Shown here: positions 45,005-55,427 of the stretch, piece by piece
Position numbering within the stretch: the stretch's first letter is position 1
How the letters are laid out: each line of letters begins with the position of its first letter
Source of the DNA: Ramlibacter sp.
Lineage (GTDB): Bacteria; Pseudomonadota; Gammaproteobacteria; Burkholderiales; Burkholderiaceae_C
Direction of reading: 5' to 3'
Assembly: GCA_030695945.1 (NCBI GenBank)
Contig: JAUYOG010000040.1
Location: forward strand, 1-64,000
DNA: 64,000 bases
Notes under the pieces: model-generated
Database searches by the model: none
Seen by the model: the letters and a program-made list of their open reading frames with translations, nothing else
What the model was told of the DNA's origin: nothing
Position numbers and translations under genes: made by a program

Positions 45005-46863
45005 TAAATTGCTTCCACGTTCTTGCCTGCCAGCGCCTGCTGGATGCTGTGATTCATGCGTTCGGCGGCGAAGGCTTCGGTGCCCTTCGCCAATGCCTGG
45101 GTCGCCGCCTCGATGGCGCCGGCGTCGTGGCTTGCGGCCGCGACGTTGCGCGCCTGCTCCATCAACGCATCGATGTGCGTACGTTCATGGGCGGACAGCA
45201 GGCCACCGTCTACGTCGAGCGCCGTCTGCGTGGCCAGCAGCATCCGCTGGGCGTCCACCTGCGCCTCGGCCAACGCGCGGGCCTTCATGTCCTGCTCCGC
45301 GGTCGTGAAGCTTTCTTGCAGCATCTTCGCGATCTGGTCGTCGGTGAGGCCGTAGGACGGCTTGACATCGATGCGCGCCTCGACGCCGCTCATCTGCTCT
45401 TTCGCGCTGACACTGAGCAGCCCGTCGGCGTCCACCGTGAACGTCACGCGGATGCGCGCCGCTCCCGCCACCATCGGCGGGATGCCGCGCAATTCGAAAC
45501 GCGCCAGGCTGCGGCAATCCTGGACCAGGTCACGCTCGCCCTGCACCACGTGCAGCGCCAGCGCGGTCTGGCCGTCCTTGTACGTCGTGAAATCCTGGGC
45601 CTTGGCCGTGGGGATGGTTTCGTTGCGCGGCACGATGCGCTCGACGAGGCCGCCCATGGTTTCTATGCCCAGCGACAGCGGGATCACGTCCAGCAGCAGC
45701 AGGTCGCCGGTGGCGTTGTTGCCCGCCAGCTGGTTGGCCTGGATCGCGGCGCCGAGCGCGACGACCTCGTCGGGGTTCAGGTTGACGAGGGGGTCGCGGC
45801 CGAAGAACTCGGCCACGGCGCGCCGCACTTGCGGCATGCGCGTTGAGCCGCCCACCATGACCACGCCCTTGATCTCGTCCTTGCCCAGCCTCGCATCGCG
45901 CAGCGCCTTGCGCACCGCCGTCATGGTCCGAGCCGTCAGGTCCGCGGTGACGGACTCGAAGTCCGACCGCGACACGGAGATTTCGGCGATCGCATCGCCG
46001 GCACGCAACTGCACCGAGGTCGATTCGGCTCCGGAGAGCCTTTCCTTCGCGGCACGGGCCGCCATCTTGATCGCCGCCTTGTCGGCGGCGCTCGCGGCTT
46101 GGGTACCGGCCTTGAGCAGCATCCAGTCGGCCAGCGCACGGTCGTAGTCGTCGCCGCCCAGCGCTGAGTCGCCACCGGTGGCCACCACCTCGAACACGCC
46201 TTTCGTCAGCCGCAGGATCGAGATGTCGAACGTGCCGCCACCCAGGTCGTACACCGCATAGATGCCCTCGCTGGCGTTGTCCAGGCCGTAGGCGATGGAC
46301 GCGGCCGTGGGCTCGTTGATCAGGCGCAGCACGTTGATGCCGGCGAGCTTCGCCGCATCTTTCGTGGCCTGGCGCTGCGCCTCGTCGAAGTAGGCGGGCA
46401 CAGTGATCACCGCACCGTACAGGTCGTCGTTGAACGTGTCTTCCGCACGGTAGCGCAAGGTGGCGAGGATCTCCGCGCTGATCTCGACCGGCGACTTCTC
46501 GCCTGCGCGCGTCTGCAGCCCCAGCATGCCCGGCTTGTCGACGAAGCGATACGGCATCTTTTCACGTCCGGCGATGTCCGCGAGGCCCCGGCCCATGAAA
46601 CGCTTGACGGACGCGATCGTGTTCTCGGGATCCTCGGCCTGCGCCGCATGGGCCTCGTGCCCGATCTGGCGCCCGCCGTTTTCCAGGTAGCGGACCACGG
46701 ACGGCAGGATCACCCCGCCCTGCCCATCGGGCAGGCATTCGGCCACGCCGTTGCGCACCGCTGCCACGAGCGAGTGCGTCGTGCCCAGGTCGATGCCCAC
46801 CGCGATGCGCCGCTGGTGCGGATCGGGCGATTGGCCGGGTTCGGAAATTTGCAGCAATGCCAT
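45004..46863 (-). CDS. hscA: Fe-S assembly chaperone HscA (Hsp70 type)
   Basis: This 619-residue ATP-dependent chaperone binds the LPPVK motif of IscU. Hsp70 signatures are [27 protein letters not shown] and [14 protein letters not shown]; the substrate-binding part follows. The ATG at 46863 gives the HscA N-terminus [12 protein letters not shown]; a longer frame to 46998 reads through repeat copy 2 and is rejected. It is in the isc operon, after hscB with an 82-base gap filled by the repeat. Confidence 0.96.
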   Translation of the reverse strand: MALLQISEPGQSPDPHQRRIAVGIDLGTTHSLVAAVRNGVAECLPDGQGGVILPSVVRYLENGGRQIGHEAHAAQAEDPENTIASVKRFMGRGLADIAGREKMPYRFVDKPGMLGLQTRAGEKSPVEISAEILATLRYRAEDTFNDDLYGAVITVPAYFDEAQRQATKDAAKLAGINVLRLINEPTAASIAYGLDNASEGIYAVYDLGGGTFDISILRLTKGVFEVVATGGDSALGGDDYDRALADWMLLKAGTQAASAADKAAIKMAARAAKERLSGAESTSVQLRAGDAIAEISVSRSDFESVTADLTARTMTAVRKALRDARLGKDEIKGVVMVGGSTRMPQVRRAVAEFFGRDPLVNLNPDEVVALGAAIQANQLAGNNATGDLLLLDVIPLSLGIETMGGLVERIVPRNETIPTAKAQDFTTYKDGQTALALHVVQGERDLVQDCRSLARFELRGIPPMVAGAARIRVTFTVDADGLLSVSAKEQMSGVEARIDVKPSYGLTDDQIAKMLQESFTTAEQDMKARALAEAQVDAQRMLLATQTALDVDGGLLSAHERTHIDALMEQARNVAAASHDAGAIEAATQALAKGTEAFAAERMNHSIQQALAGKNVEAI

Positions 46864-46875
46864 CAGTGCCCGCCC

Positions 46876-46938
46876 GGCCGCCCGAAGGGCACTGAGGCCC
46901 CCTCGGGGGGCAGCGATTGAAATGAGCGTGGGGGCTTC
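46876..46938. repeat. Comamonadaceae-type intergenic palindromic repeat, copy 2
   Basis: It lies between hscB and hscA. It shares GCCCCCTCGGGGGGCAGCGA and GCGTGGGGGC with the copies at 3914 and 47885. It lengthens a gap inside an operon that would otherwise be tight, so its RNA hairpin is transcribed and could affect mRNA stability or hscA translation. Confidence 0.8.
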
Positions 46939-46945
46939 ATGACCG

Positions 46946-47470
46946 CTATTGTCCCAGCTGGTCGATGCGGGCTTCGACGTCGCGGCCGAAGCGCTCAATG
47001 AACATAAGGGCTCTCACCTGTTTCGCGGCAGCCGCGGCGTCGCCCTGCGCGTCCAGGAGTTGCGCAATGCGTTCCAGGGTTTCGCTGCGGGAGCGGTCCA
47101 GCTCGCTCTCGAGCGCGTCGAGGTCGGCCTGGCTGCGCGCCTCGTCCAGCGATTCGCGCCATTCCATCTGTTCAACGAGAAAGTCCGCCGGCATCGCGGT
47201 GTTGTTCTCGGCGTCGATCGGGGAGCCGCGGAGCTCGCAGAGGTAGGCCGCTCGCGTGAGCGGGTCCTTCAGGCGCCGGTAAGCCTCGTTGATTCGCACC
47301 GACCACTGCATCGCCACCCGCTGCGCGGCATTGCCTTGCGCCGCGAACTTGTCCGGATGGGCTTCGCGCTGCAACTCCTTCCAGCGCGCATCGATGGCGG
47401 CGCGATCCTGCTCGAACCGCTCGGGCAGCCCGAACAGGTCGAAATCGCTGGATTGGAGGGTGATGCTCAT
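46946..47470 (-). CDS. hscB: Co-chaperone HscB (J-domain protein)
   Basis: This 174-residue co-chaperone delivers IscU to HscA. The J domain includes the HPD motif in REAHPDKFA, and the C-terminal part is the helical IscU-binding bundle ([19 protein letters not shown]). The ATG at 47470 fits the family; the frame open to 47566 is not homologous. It is 65 bases after iscA in the isc operon. Confidence 0.95.
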   Translation of the reverse strand: MSITLQSSDFDLFGLPERFEQDRAAIDARWKELQREAHPDKFAAQGNAAQRVAMQWSVRINEAYRRLKDPLTRAAYLCELRGSPIDAENNTAMPADFLVEQMEWRESLDEARSQADLDALESELDRSRSETLERIAQLLDAQGDAAAAAKQVRALMFIERFGRDVEARIDQLGQ

Positions 47471-47535
47471 CGCTTTTCGATAAAAAACCGCCGGCACGGG
47501 ACGTGGAGGCGGTTCGTCGGAATCCGAAGCATTGA

Positions 47536-47859
47536 TCAGACGCGGAAACTTTCCCCGCAGCCGCAACGGTCGCGCTCGTTGGGGTTGTTGAACCGGAAGC
47601 CCTCGTTCAGGCCTTCGCGCACGAAATCCAGCTGGGTGCCGTCGATATACGCCAGGCTCTTGGGGTCGATCAGGACCTTGACGCCGTGCTCCTCGAACAC
47701 GATGTCCTCGGGTTCAATCGCGTCCACGTATTCGAGCTTGTAGGCCAGGCCCGAACACCCCGTCGTCTTTACGCCCAGCCGTACACCCACGCCCTTGCCG
47801 CGTTTGCCGAGGTAGCGGGAGACGTGGCGTGCTGCTGCTTCTGTCAGTGAGATTGCCAT
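47536..47859 (-). CDS. iscA: Iron-sulfur assembly protein IscA
   Basis: This 107-residue A-type carrier has the three conserved cysteines in TTGCSGLAY and RCGCGESF. It opens with [17 protein letters not shown]. It lies between iscU and hscB; repeat copy 3 fills most of the gap to iscU. Confidence 0.96.
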   Translation of the reverse strand: MAISLTEAAARHVSRYLGKRGKGVGVRLGVKTTGCSGLAYKLEYVDAIEPEDIVFEEHGVKVLIDPKSLAYIDGTQLDFVREGLNEGFRFNNPNERDRCGCGESFRV

Positions 47860-47884
47860 TGCAAGTCGAAATCAGGTTGCCGCC

Positions 47885-47946
47885 GGGCCGCCCCAAGGCG
47901 AACCTGGGCCCCCTCGGGGGGCAGCGAACAATGTGAGCGTGGGGGC
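47885..47946. repeat. Comamonadaceae-type intergenic palindromic repeat, copy 3
   Basis: It lies between iscU and iscA, in the same orientation as the other copies. The core GGGCCCCCTCGGGGGGCAGC is nearly self-complementary. Two copies within one operon at successive gaps suggests tolerance or use of the element as an mRNA processing or pausing hairpin. Confidence 0.8.
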
Positions 47947-47949
47947 CAT

Positions 47950-48336
47950 TCAGTGCGTGTGTTTTTTCTTGTAGTCCTCGACCGCCGCCTTGATGGCGTC
48001 CTCGGCCAGGATCGAGCAGTGGATCTTTACCGGCGGCAGGGCCAGCTCTTCGGCGATCTGGCTGTTCTTCAGCGCGGCGGCCTGGTCCAGCGTCTTGCCC
48101 TTGACCCATTCGGTCACGAGGGAGCTGGAGGCGATGGCCGAGCCACAGCCGTAGGTCTTGAAGCGTGCGTCCTCGATGACGCCCGTCGCCGGGTTCACCT
48201 TGATCTGGAGCTTCATCACGTCGCCGCAGGCGGGCGCGCCCACCATGCCGGTGCCGACGCTCTCGTCGCCCTTGTCGAAGGAGCCGACATTGCGCGGGTT
48301 TTCGTAGTGGTCAACGACTTTTTCGGAATAGGCCAT
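47950..48336 (-). CDS. iscU: Fe-S cluster scaffold IscU
   Basis: This 128-residue scaffold receives sulfur from IscS and assembles clusters. The three ligand cysteines are in VGAPACGDVM, YGCGSAIASS and KIHCSILAEDA, and the HscA recognition motif LPPVK is intact. The ATG at 48336 (MAYSEKVVDHYENPRN) is canonical. It lies 28 bases after iscS. Confidence 0.97.
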   Translation of the reverse strand: MAYSEKVVDHYENPRNVGSFDKGDESVGTGMVGAPACGDVMKLQIKVNPATGVIEDARFKTYGCGSAIASSSLVTEWVKGKTLDQAAALKNSQIAEELALPPVKIHCSILAEDAIKAAVEDYKKKHTH

Positions 48337-48364
48337 TTCGGGTACCTCTGTAATTCTCAATGCT

Positions 48365-49585
48365 CTAGTGAGCGCTCCACTGGATGGTCGAGATGTCGAT
48401 GCCATCCTGGTACATCTCCCACAGCGGACTCAGCTCGCGCAGCCGGGCCACATTCTGCTTGATCGTGGAGATGGCGTAATCGATCTCTTCCTCGGTGGTG
48501 AAGCGGCCGATGGTCATGCGCAGGCTGCTGTGCGCAAGTTCGTCGCTGCGGCCCAGGGCCCGCAGCACGTAGCTGGGTTCGAGCGAGGCCGAAGTGCAGG
48601 CCGAGCCGGACGACACCGCCAGGCCCTTGATGCCCATGATCAGCGACTCGCCCTCGACGAAGTTGAAGCTGATGTTCAGGTTCTGCGGCACGCGCTGTTC
48701 CAGGTGCCCGTTGATGAACACCTGCTCGATGTCCTTCAGTCCGTCGATCAGGCGCTGGTGGAGGGCACGCGCCTTGACGTTGTCCTGGGCCATCTCCAGC
48801 TTGGCCAGGCGGAAGGCCTCGCCCATGCCCACGATCTGGTGCGTGGGCAGCGTGCCGGAACGCATGCCGCGCTCGTGACCGCCGCCGTGCATCTGGGCCT
48901 CCAAGCGCACCCGCGGCTTGCGGCAGACGTACAGCGCACCGATGCCCTTGGGGCCGTAGGTCTTGTGCGAGGCCAGGCTCATCAGGTCGACCGGGAGCTT
49001 CTTGATGTCGATCTCGACCTTGCCCGTGGCCTGCGCCGCGTCGACATGGAAGATGATGCCTTTCTCACGGCACATGGCGCCGATCGCCGGGATGTCCTGG
49101 ATCACGCCGATCTCGTTGTTCACGTACATCACGCTGATCACGATGGTGTCGGGACGGATCGCCGCCTTCAGCACTTCCAGGTCGAGCAGGCCGTCTTCCT
49201 GGACGTCCAGGTACGTCACCTCGAAACCCTGGCGCTCGAGCTCGCGGGTGGTGTCCAGCACCGCCTTGTGCTCGGTCTTCACCGTGATCAGGTGCTTGCC
49301 GCGGCTCTTGTAGAAATGGGCGGCACCCTTGAGAGCCAGGTTATTGGACTCGGTGGCGCCGGAGGTCCAGACGATCTCGCGCGGATCCGCGCCGATCAGG
49401 TCCGCCACATGGCCGCGCGCTTTCTCCACGGCTTCTTCCGCTTCCCAGCCCCAGGCGTGGCTGCGGGACGCCGGGTTGCCGAAATGCTCGCGCAACCAGG
49501 GGATCATCGCGTCCACCACGCGCTGGTCGACCGGCGTGGTGGCGCCGTAATCCATGTAGATCGGGAAATGCGGGGTCATGTCCAT
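48365..49585 (-). CDS. iscS: Cysteine desulfurase
   Basis: This 406-residue PLP enzyme provides sulfur for Fe-S and other thio-cofactors. The PLP Lys is in [12 protein letters not shown], and the mobile catalytic Cys loop is [17 protein letters not shown], typical of group I IscS. The start [20 protein letters not shown] at 49585 is standard. It follows iscR by 80 bases; that gap contains a dyad (49638-49657). Confidence 0.97.
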   Translation of the reverse strand: MDMTPHFPIYMDYGATTPVDQRVVDAMIPWLREHFGNPASRSHAWGWEAEEAVEKARGHVADLIGADPREIVWTSGATESNNLALKGAAHFYKSRGKHLITVKTEHKAVLDTTRELERQGFEVTYLDVQEDGLLDLEVLKAAIRPDTIVISVMYVNNEIGVIQDIPAIGAMCREKGIIFHVDAAQATGKVEIDIKKLPVDLMSLASHKTYGPKGIGALYVCRKPRVRLEAQMHGGGHERGMRSGTLPTHQIVGMGEAFRLAKLEMAQDNVKARALHQRLIDGLKDIEQVFINGHLEQRVPQNLNISFNFVEGESLIMGIKGLAVSSGSACTSASLEPSYVLRALGRSDELAHSSLRMTIGRFTTEEEIDYAISTIKQNVARLRELSPLWEMYQDGIDISTIQWSAH

Positions 49586-49665
49586 GGGTCTGCTGCTGGC
49601 GAATAAACGAAATTAGGCTTCAGGATTACCGAGCCACCTTGAGCTGGCGCAAGTCAACCGAAGAA

Positions 49666-50202
49666 CTAGGACTTCGCGTAGGAGTTGCCCAGGGCAAAGA
49701 CCGAGTTGGGCGCGTTGACGCGGATCGGCTTGACCACCGGCTGGCTCGAGATGGCCCGCTTGACGGCCGGCTTGTCCTCGATCTGCATGCCCTTGGCGAG
49801 TTGGTCGTCCACCAGCTTTTGCAGCGTGACGGAGTCCAGGAACTCGACCATCCGCTGGTTCAGCGATGCCCACAGCTCGTGCGTCATGCACCGGCCGCCG
49901 TCGCCCTGGCAATTCTCCTTGCCGCCGCACTGGGTGGCATCGATCGGCTCGTCCACCGAGACGATGATGTCGGCCACGGTGATTTCCGAAGCCTTGCGCC
50001 CCAGGGTGTAGCCGCCGCCGGGGCCGCGGGTGGACTCCACCAGCTCGTGCCGGCGCAGCTTGCCGAACAGCTGTTCCAGGTAGGACAGCGAAATCTGCTG
50101 GCGCTGGCTGATGGCCGCCAGCGTGACGGGACCATTGTTCTGGCGCAAGGCCAGGTCGATCATCGCGGTGACCGCAAAACGGCCTTTGGTGGTGAGTCGC
50201 AT
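49666..50202 (-). CDS. iscR: Fe-S cluster-responsive regulator IscR (Rrf2 family)
   Basis: This 178-residue winged-helix repressor senses cluster supply and represses the isc operon. The DNA-binding part reads [19 protein letters not shown] and [13 protein letters not shown]. The [2Fe-2S] ligand cysteines are in [20 protein letters not shown], with the fourth ligand His in the same segment. It is first in the operon. A dyad upstream (50263-50281) is the likely autoregulatory site. Confidence 0.96.
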   Translation of the reverse strand: MRLTTKGRFAVTAMIDLALRQNNGPVTLAAISQRQQISLSYLEQLFGKLRRHELVESTRGPGGGYTLGRKASEITVADIIVSVDEPIDATQCGGKENCQGDGGRCMTHELWASLNQRMVEFLDSVTLQKLVDDQLAKGMQIEDKPAVKRAISSQPVVKPIRVNAPNSVFALGNSYAKS

Positions 50203-50262
50203 CGCAAGCTCCTTGTTGCTTGTCGGCCCTTGTGGGGCCTACCTGTCGGGGTTGGATCTGTT

Positions 50263-50281
50263 CTTGAGTATTTCCGTCAAG
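50263..50281 (-). promoter_or_regulatory. Putative IscR operator upstream of iscR
   Basis: The inverted repeat CTTGA-N9-TCAAG (50263-50281) is flanked by GTATAC on the promoter side. On the iscR strand it reads ATACTTGAC, seven bases, CTCAAG, which is reminiscent of a type-1 IscR site. It starts 60 bases before the iscR ATG. The rest of the iscR-uvrB gap (50203-50425) has only a 24-codon ORF at 50345-50419 that I cannot assign. Confidence 0.45.
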
Positions 50282-50425
50282 TATACCAGAAGCCCCATCG
50301 ATTCGCTCGGGTACTCCGGGAATTCGGGGTAATCCGGGCCTGGCTCAGCCGAGGCCGCGCGGTGCAAGCCCCGCGCGCACATAGTCGAGCAACCCTTGGC
50401 AGGCCTGCTCGTCTGTCATGCCCCT

Positions 50426-52525
50426 TCAGGTCCTGCCGGCCTGAATCGGAACGACGTTGTCGTGCACCACCGCGCCGAACGCCTGTTCCTTGAGCAGCGC
50501 CAACTGGTCCCGCACGCGCGCCGCCTTTTCGAATTCCAGGTTGCGGGCGTGCTCGAGCATCTGCTTTTCGAGCCGCTTGATCTCCCTGGCGACATCCTTC
50601 TCCGACATGTCCTCGACCATCGCCCGCTGCAGTTCCTGCTTTTCCATCTCGCGGCTGGTCTTCGCGCTGTAGACGCCGTCGATGAGGTCGCGCACCTCCT
50701 TCACGATGCTGCGCGCCGTGATGCCGTGCTCGATGTTGTGCGCCAGCTGTTTCGCGCGCCGCCGCTCGGTTTCGCCGATCGCCTTCTTCATCGACTCGGT
50801 CATGTTATCCGCGTAAAGGATGGCCCTGCCGTTCAGGTTGCGCGCGGCGCGGCCGATCGTCTGGATCAGCGATCGCTCGGCGCGCAGGAACCCCTCCTTG
50901 TCCGCGTCGAGGATCGCCACGAGCGACACCTCCGGAATATCCAGGCCCTCGCGCAGCAGGTTGATGCCCACCAGCACGTCGAAGGTGCCCAGCCGCAGGT
51001 CGCGCAGGATCTCCACCCGCTCCACCGTGTCGATATCGCTGTGCAGGTAGCGCACCTTGACGCCGTTGTCCGAGAGGTAGTCCGTCAGCTGCTCGGCCAT
51101 GCGCTTGGTCAGGGTCGTGATCAGCACGCGCTCGTTCTTCTCGACACGGATGCGGATTTCCTGCAGCACGTCGTCGACCTGGTGGGTCGCCGGGCGCACC
51201 TCGACTTCGGGATCCACCAGGCCCGTCGGCCGCACGAGCTGTTCCACCACCTGCCCGGCATGGGTCTGCTCGTACGCGGCGGGCGTGGCCGAGACGAAGA
51301 TCACCTGGCGCATGCGCGCCTCGAACTCCTCGAATTTCAGCGGACGGTTGTCCAGCGCCGACGGCAGGCGAAAGCCGTACTCCACCAGCGTCGTCTTGCG
51401 CGCGCGGTCACCGTTGTACATGGCGCCCAGCTGGCCGATCATCTGGTGGCTCTCGTCCAGGAACATCAGCGAGTCCTTGGGCAGGTAGTCCGTCAGCGTG
51501 GAAGGCGGCGCACCGGGCGGCGCTCCACTGAGGTGGCGGGTGTAGTTCTCGATGCCCTGGCAATGGCCGATCTCGCGGAGCATCTCCAGGTCGAAGCGGG
51601 TGCGCTGTTCCAGTCGCTGCGCCTCCACCAGCTTGCCGTCGGCCACCAGCTCCTTCAGGCGCTGGGCCAGCTCGATCTTGATGGTCTCCACCGCCGTCAG
51701 CACCTTCTCGCGCGGCGTCACGTAATGGCTGGAGGGGTAGACGGTGAAGCGCGGCACCTTCTGGCGGATGCGGCCGGTGAGCGGGTCGAACAGCTGCAGT
51801 GACTCGATCTCGTCGTCGAAGAGCTCGACGCGGATCGCGAGCTCCGAGTGTTCCGCCGGAAAGATGTCGATCGTGTCGCCACGCACGCGAAACGTGCCGC
51901 GCGAGAAATCCTGCTCGTTGCGGTTGTACTGCATGCGGATCAGCTGCGAAATGATGTCGCGCTGGCCGATCTTGTCGCCTACCCGGGTGATGAACCGCAT
52001 CTGGGTGTAGTCCTCGGGGGCGCCGATGCCGTAGATCGCGCTCACCGTGGCGACGATCACCGTGTCGCGCCGCTCCAGCACGCTCTTGGTGGCCGAGAGG
52101 CGCATCTGCTCGATGTGCTCGTTGATCGAGCTGTCCTTTTCGATGAACAGGTCGCGCTGGGGCACGTAGGCCTCGGGCTGGTAATAGTCGTAGTAGCTGA
52201 CGAAGTACTCCACCGCGTTCTTCGGGAAGAACTCCCGGAACTCGCTGTACAGCTGCGCCGCCAGCGTCTTGTTGGGCGCAAACACGATGGCGGGCCGGCC
52301 CAGCCGGGCGATGACGTTGGCCATCGTGAAGGTCTTGCCCGAACCGGTGACGCCGAGCAGGGTCTGGAAAACCTCGCCGTCGCGCACCCCCTCGACCAGC
52401 TTTTCAATGGCCGTGGGTTGGTCGCCGGCAGGCGGGTAAGGCAGGAACAGCTCGAACGGCGAATCGGGAAAACTGATGAATTCGCCATCTTTCTTGACCG
52501 GGGGCACTTCTGTGATCGCTTGCAT
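50426..52525 (-). CDS. uvrB: Excinuclease ABC subunit B
   Basis: This 699-residue helicase-like subunit of nucleotide excision repair verifies DNA damage. The Walker A is [13 protein letters not shown], the beta-hairpin region [12 protein letters not shown], the DEAD-like box [11 protein letters not shown] and helicase motif [14 protein letters not shown]; the C-terminal UVR motif precedes the stop. The ATG at 52525 gives the family start. It is divergent from the aminotransferase gene. Confidence 0.97.
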   Translation of the reverse strand: MQAITEVPPVKKDGEFISFPDSPFELFLPYPPAGDQPTAIEKLVEGVRDGEVFQTLLGVTGSGKTFTMANVIARLGRPAIVFAPNKTLAAQLYSEFREFFPKNAVEYFVSYYDYYQPEAYVPQRDLFIEKDSSINEHIEQMRLSATKSVLERRDTVIVATVSAIYGIGAPEDYTQMRFITRVGDKIGQRDIISQLIRMQYNRNEQDFSRGTFRVRGDTIDIFPAEHSELAIRVELFDDEIESLQLFDPLTGRIRQKVPRFTVYPSSHYVTPREKVLTAVETIKIELAQRLKELVADGKLVEAQRLEQRTRFDLEMLREIGHCQGIENYTRHLSGAPPGAPPSTLTDYLPKDSLMFLDESHQMIGQLGAMYNGDRARKTTLVEYGFRLPSALDNRPLKFEEFEARMRQVIFVSATPAAYEQTHAGQVVEQLVRPTGLVDPEVEVRPATHQVDDVLQEIRIRVEKNERVLITTLTKRMAEQLTDYLSDNGVKVRYLHSDIDTVERVEILRDLRLGTFDVLVGINLLREGLDIPEVSLVAILDADKEGFLRAERSLIQTIGRAARNLNGRAILYADNMTESMKKAIGETERRRAKQLAHNIEHGITARSIVKEVRDLIDGVYSAKTSREMEKQELQRAMVEDMSEKDVAREIKRLEKQMLEHARNLEFEKAARVRDQLALLKEQAFGAVVHDNVVPIQAGRT

Positions 52526-52659
52526 GGAGGAGGTTCGGGATTTCCCGTAGATGACCGCTTAAAATGGCGCAACCGGACAGCGTACAGCAACCCCGGCCAC
52601 CCGTGCGTTCGCGCATGGAGACCCGCCCCGAGCTACTGACAAACTTCCCAAGGAACCCC

Positions 52660-53856
52660 ATGTCCCTGTTCACCGCCGTCGAAATGGCTCCCCGCGATCC
52701 GATCCTGGGCCTCAACGAGCAGTTCAACGCCGACACCAATCCCCGCAAGGTCAACCTCGGCGTCGGCGTCTATTACGACGACAACGGCAAGCTGCCCTTG
52801 CTCGAGTGCGTGAAGGTGGCGGAAAAACAGATGATGGAAGACCCCAAGGCCCGCGGTTACCTGCCCATCGACGGCATCGCCGCCTACGACGCAGCCGTCA
52901 AGAACCTCGTATTTGGGGCTGAAAGCGAGCCCGTCAAGTCCGGCCGCGTCGCCACCGTGCAAGCCCTGGGCGGCACCGGCGGCCTGAAGGTCGGCGCCGA
53001 CTTCCTGAAGCGCATCAATCCCGATGCCAAGGTGCTGATCAGCGACCCGAGCTGGGAGAACCACCGCGCCCTGTTCAGCCAGGCCGGCTTCGTGGTTGAA
53101 ACCTATCCGTATTACAACGCCGCCCAGCGCGGAATCGACTTCGACGGCATGTTGACGGCCCTGAAGACGGCGCCGCAGGGCACGGTCGTGGTGTTGCACG
53201 CCTGTTGCCACAACCCCACCGGCTACGACCTCACGCCCCAGCAGTGGGACCAGGTCATCGCCGCCGTCAAGGAGCGCCAGCTGGTGCCCTTCCTGGACAT
53301 GGCCTACCAGGGCTTCGGGTACGGCATCGCCGAAGACGGCGCCGTGATCGGCAAGTTCGTGGCCTCGGGCCAGAACTTCTTCGTCTCCACATCGTTCTCC
53401 AAGAGCTTCAGCCTGTACGGCGAGCGCGTGGGCGCCCTGTCGGTGCTGTGCCAGGACAAGGAAGAAGCCGGCCGCGTGATGTCGCAGCTGAAGATCATGA
53501 TCCGCACCAACTACAGCAACCCGCCGATCCACGGCGGGCAGGTCGTCGCGATGGTGCTGAACACCCCGGAACTGCGCTCCCTGTGGGAGAAGGAGCTCGG
53601 CGACATGCGGCTTCGCATCAAGCAGATGCGCATCGCCCTGGTGGAAAAGCTCAAGGCCGCCGGCGTGAAGCAGGACATGAGCTTCATCACCCAACAGATC
53701 GGCATGTTCAGCTACTCCGGCCTCACCAAGGACCAGATGGTGCGCCTGCGCAACGAATTCGGCGTCTACGGCACCGACACCGGCCGCATGTGCGTTGCGG
53801 CGCTCAACAGCAAGAACATCGACTACGTCTGCCAGTCCATCGCGAAGGTGCTCTAG
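52660..53856 (+). CDS. tyrB: Aromatic/aspartate aminotransferase (TyrB-like)
   Basis: This 398-residue class I PLP aminotransferase has the Schiff-base Lys in STSFSKSFSLYGERVG, the cofactor region ACCHNPTGYDLT and a C-terminal Arg in GRMCVAALN. It converts aromatic amino acids or aspartate and 2-oxoglutarate to 2-oxoacids and glutamate. The ATG at 52660 has AGGA nine bases upstream; upstream in-frame ATGs at 52564 and 52615 are less likely. AspC-type specificity cannot be excluded. Confidence 0.92.
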   Translation: MSLFTAVEMAPRDPILGLNEQFNADTNPRKVNLGVGVYYDDNGKLPLLECVKVAEKQMMEDPKARGYLPIDGIAAYDAAVKNLVFGAESEPVKSGRVATVQALGGTGGLKVGADFLKRINPDAKVLISDPSWENHRALFSQAGFVVETYPYYNAAQRGIDFDGMLTALKTAPQGTVVVLHACCHNPTGYDLTPQQWDQVIAAVKERQLVPFLDMAYQGFGYGIAEDGAVIGKFVASGQNFFVSTSFSKSFSLYGERVGALSVLCQDKEEAGRVMSQLKIMIRTNYSNPPIHGGQVVAMVLNTPELRSLWEKELGDMRLRIKQMRIALVEKLKAAGVKQDMSFITQQIGMFSYSGLTKDQMVRLRNEFGVYGTDTGRMCVAALNSKNIDYVCQSIAKVL

Positions 53857-54035
53857 CAGCTCGCGTATGGGGGGCGGCCGAGGGTGGGCCCTAGCGCGCT
53901 ACCACCGACCGCTCGAACCCGCGCATGGGGATATGCAAAGGTTCCCGGTTATACCGGTCCAGGGGGAACGGTGCGACTGTAAGTTCCCCTCACATATTGG
54001 TAGTTCTACCGCACACCTGGTTTGTTACCGAGTGC

Positions 54036-54050
54036 TATATTGCACTGCAA
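54036..54050 (+). promoter_or_regulatory. phaZ promoter with TTGCACTGCAA palindrome
   Basis: TGC followed by TATATT (54036-54041) looks like an extended -10, and the perfect palindrome TTGCA-C-TGCAA (54040-54050) lies over the expected transcription start. TGC/GCA-rich palindromes occur at PHA-granule genes controlled by PhaR, so PhaR binding is a reasonable guess. The rest of the 215-base gap after tyrB shows nothing I can name. Confidence 0.4.
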
Positions 54051-54071
54051 CAACGACGGGGCCCACGGAAC

Positions 54072-55427
54072 ATGCTTTACCAGATCTACGAAACCCAGCG
54101 CTCCCTCATGGAGCCCTTCGCGGACTTTGCCCAGGCAGCGTCCAAGCTGTACAGCAACCCCCTGTCCCCTTTCGGCCACAACCCGTTCGCCCAGCGCGTG
54201 TCGGCCAGCTACGACCTGATGTACCGGCTGTGGAAGGACTATGAAAAGCCGCGCTTCGGCATCACCACCGTGACCGTGGAAGGCACCGAAGTGGCCATCC
54301 ACGAGCGGGTGGAGATCGACAAGCCTTTCTGCGAGCTGCGCCGCTTCAAGCGCTTTACCGACGACCCGGCCACGCTCACGCGCCTGAAGGGCCAGCCGGC
54401 CGTGCTGATCGTCGCGCCCTTGTCGGGCCACTACGCCACCCTGCTGCGCGACACCGTCCGCACCATGCTCAAGGACCACAAGGTGTACATCACCGACTGG
54501 AAGAACGCCCGCCTGGTCCCGATGGAGGAAGGCGAGTTCCACCTGGACGACTACGTCAACTACGTGCAGGAGTTCATCCGCCACCTGCAGGGCATTTACG
54601 GCAACTGCCACGTGATCAGCGTCTGCCAGCCCACCGTGCCCGTGCTCGCGGCGGTGTCGCTGATGGCTACGCGCGGTGAAGTGACCCCGCTCACGATGAC
54701 CATGATGGGCGGCCCCATCGACGCGCGCAAGTCGCCGACCGCGGTCAACAACCTCGCGATGAACAAGAGCTACGAGTGGTTCGAGAACAACGTGATCTAC
54801 CGCGTTCCGACCAGCTTCCCGGGCGCCGGGCGCCGCGTGTATCCAGGCTTCCTGCAGCACACCGGCTTCGTGGCGATGAACCCGGACCGCCACATGTCCA
54901 GCCACTACGACTACTTCAAGCACCTGATCGCCGGCGACGATGCCAGCGCCGAGGCGCATCGCAAGTTCTACGACGAATACAACGCGGTGCTGGACATGGA
55001 CGCCGATTACTACCTGGAGACCATCCGGGTCGTGTTCCAGGAGTTCGCGCTTGTCAACGGCACCTGGAACGTGATCAGCGACGACGGCGACCTGGAGCTG
55101 GTTCGCCCCGAGGACATCAAGACCACGGCGCATTTCACGATCGAAGGCGAGCTGGACGACATCTCCGGCTCCGGCCAGACCGAAGCTGCGCACGCCTTGT
55201 GCAGCGGGGTGCCGAAGGCGCGCCAGAAGCATCTCGAAGTCAAGGATGCGGGCCACTACGGCATCTTCAGCGGCCGCCGCTGGCGCGATACGGTCTACCC
55301 GCAGGTGCGCGACTTCATCCTCCAGTTCAACGAGGGCCCCACCGTCCAGGCGCGCGGGAACGGGCGGTCCAATGCAGCGAACAACGGTGCCGCGAAGAAG
55401 TCCGGCCGTCAGCGCTCCACCGCCTGA
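54072..55427 (+). CDS. phaZ: Intracellular polyhydroxyalkanoate depolymerase
   Basis: This 451-residue protein hydrolyses stored poly-3-hydroxybutyrate at granule surfaces. It matches the PhaZa1 type: N-terminus MLYQIYETQRSLMEPFADFA, nucleophile Cys in VISVCQPTVPVLAA, Asp in the ELDDISG region and His in DAGHYGIFSGRRW. The nucleophile is Cys rather than Ser, as in this class. The C-terminal tail (Asn, Lys, Arg rich) is variable. Its 3' end overlaps the next gene by 56 bases. Confidence 0.94.
   Translation: MLYQIYETQRSLMEPFADFAQAASKLYSNPLSPFGHNPFAQRVSASYDLMYRLWKDYEKPRFGITTVTVEGTEVAIHERVEIDKPFCELRRFKRFTDDPATLTRLKGQPAVLIVAPLSGHYATLLRDTVRTMLKDHKVYITDWKNARLVPMEEGEFHLDDYVNYVQEFIRHLQGIYGNCHVISVCQPTVPVLAAVSLMATRGEVTPLTMTMMGGPIDARKSPTAVNNLAMNKSYEWFENNVIYRVPTSFPGAGRRVYPGFLQHTGFVAMNPDRHMSSHYDYFKHLIAGDDASAEAHRKFYDEYNAVLDMDADYYLETIRVVFQEFALVNGTWNVISDDGDLELVRPEDIKTTAHFTIEGELDDISGSGQTEAAHALCSGVPKARQKHLEVKDAGHYGIFSGRRWRDTVYPQVRDFILQFNEGPTVQARGNGRSNAANNGAAKKSGRQRSTA

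Noticed and set aside
50345..50419. 24-codon minus-strand ORF between uvrB and iscR
   Set aside because: Its only purine-rich stretch is one base from the ATG, it has no family match and it is too short to separate from chance or a gene remnant.
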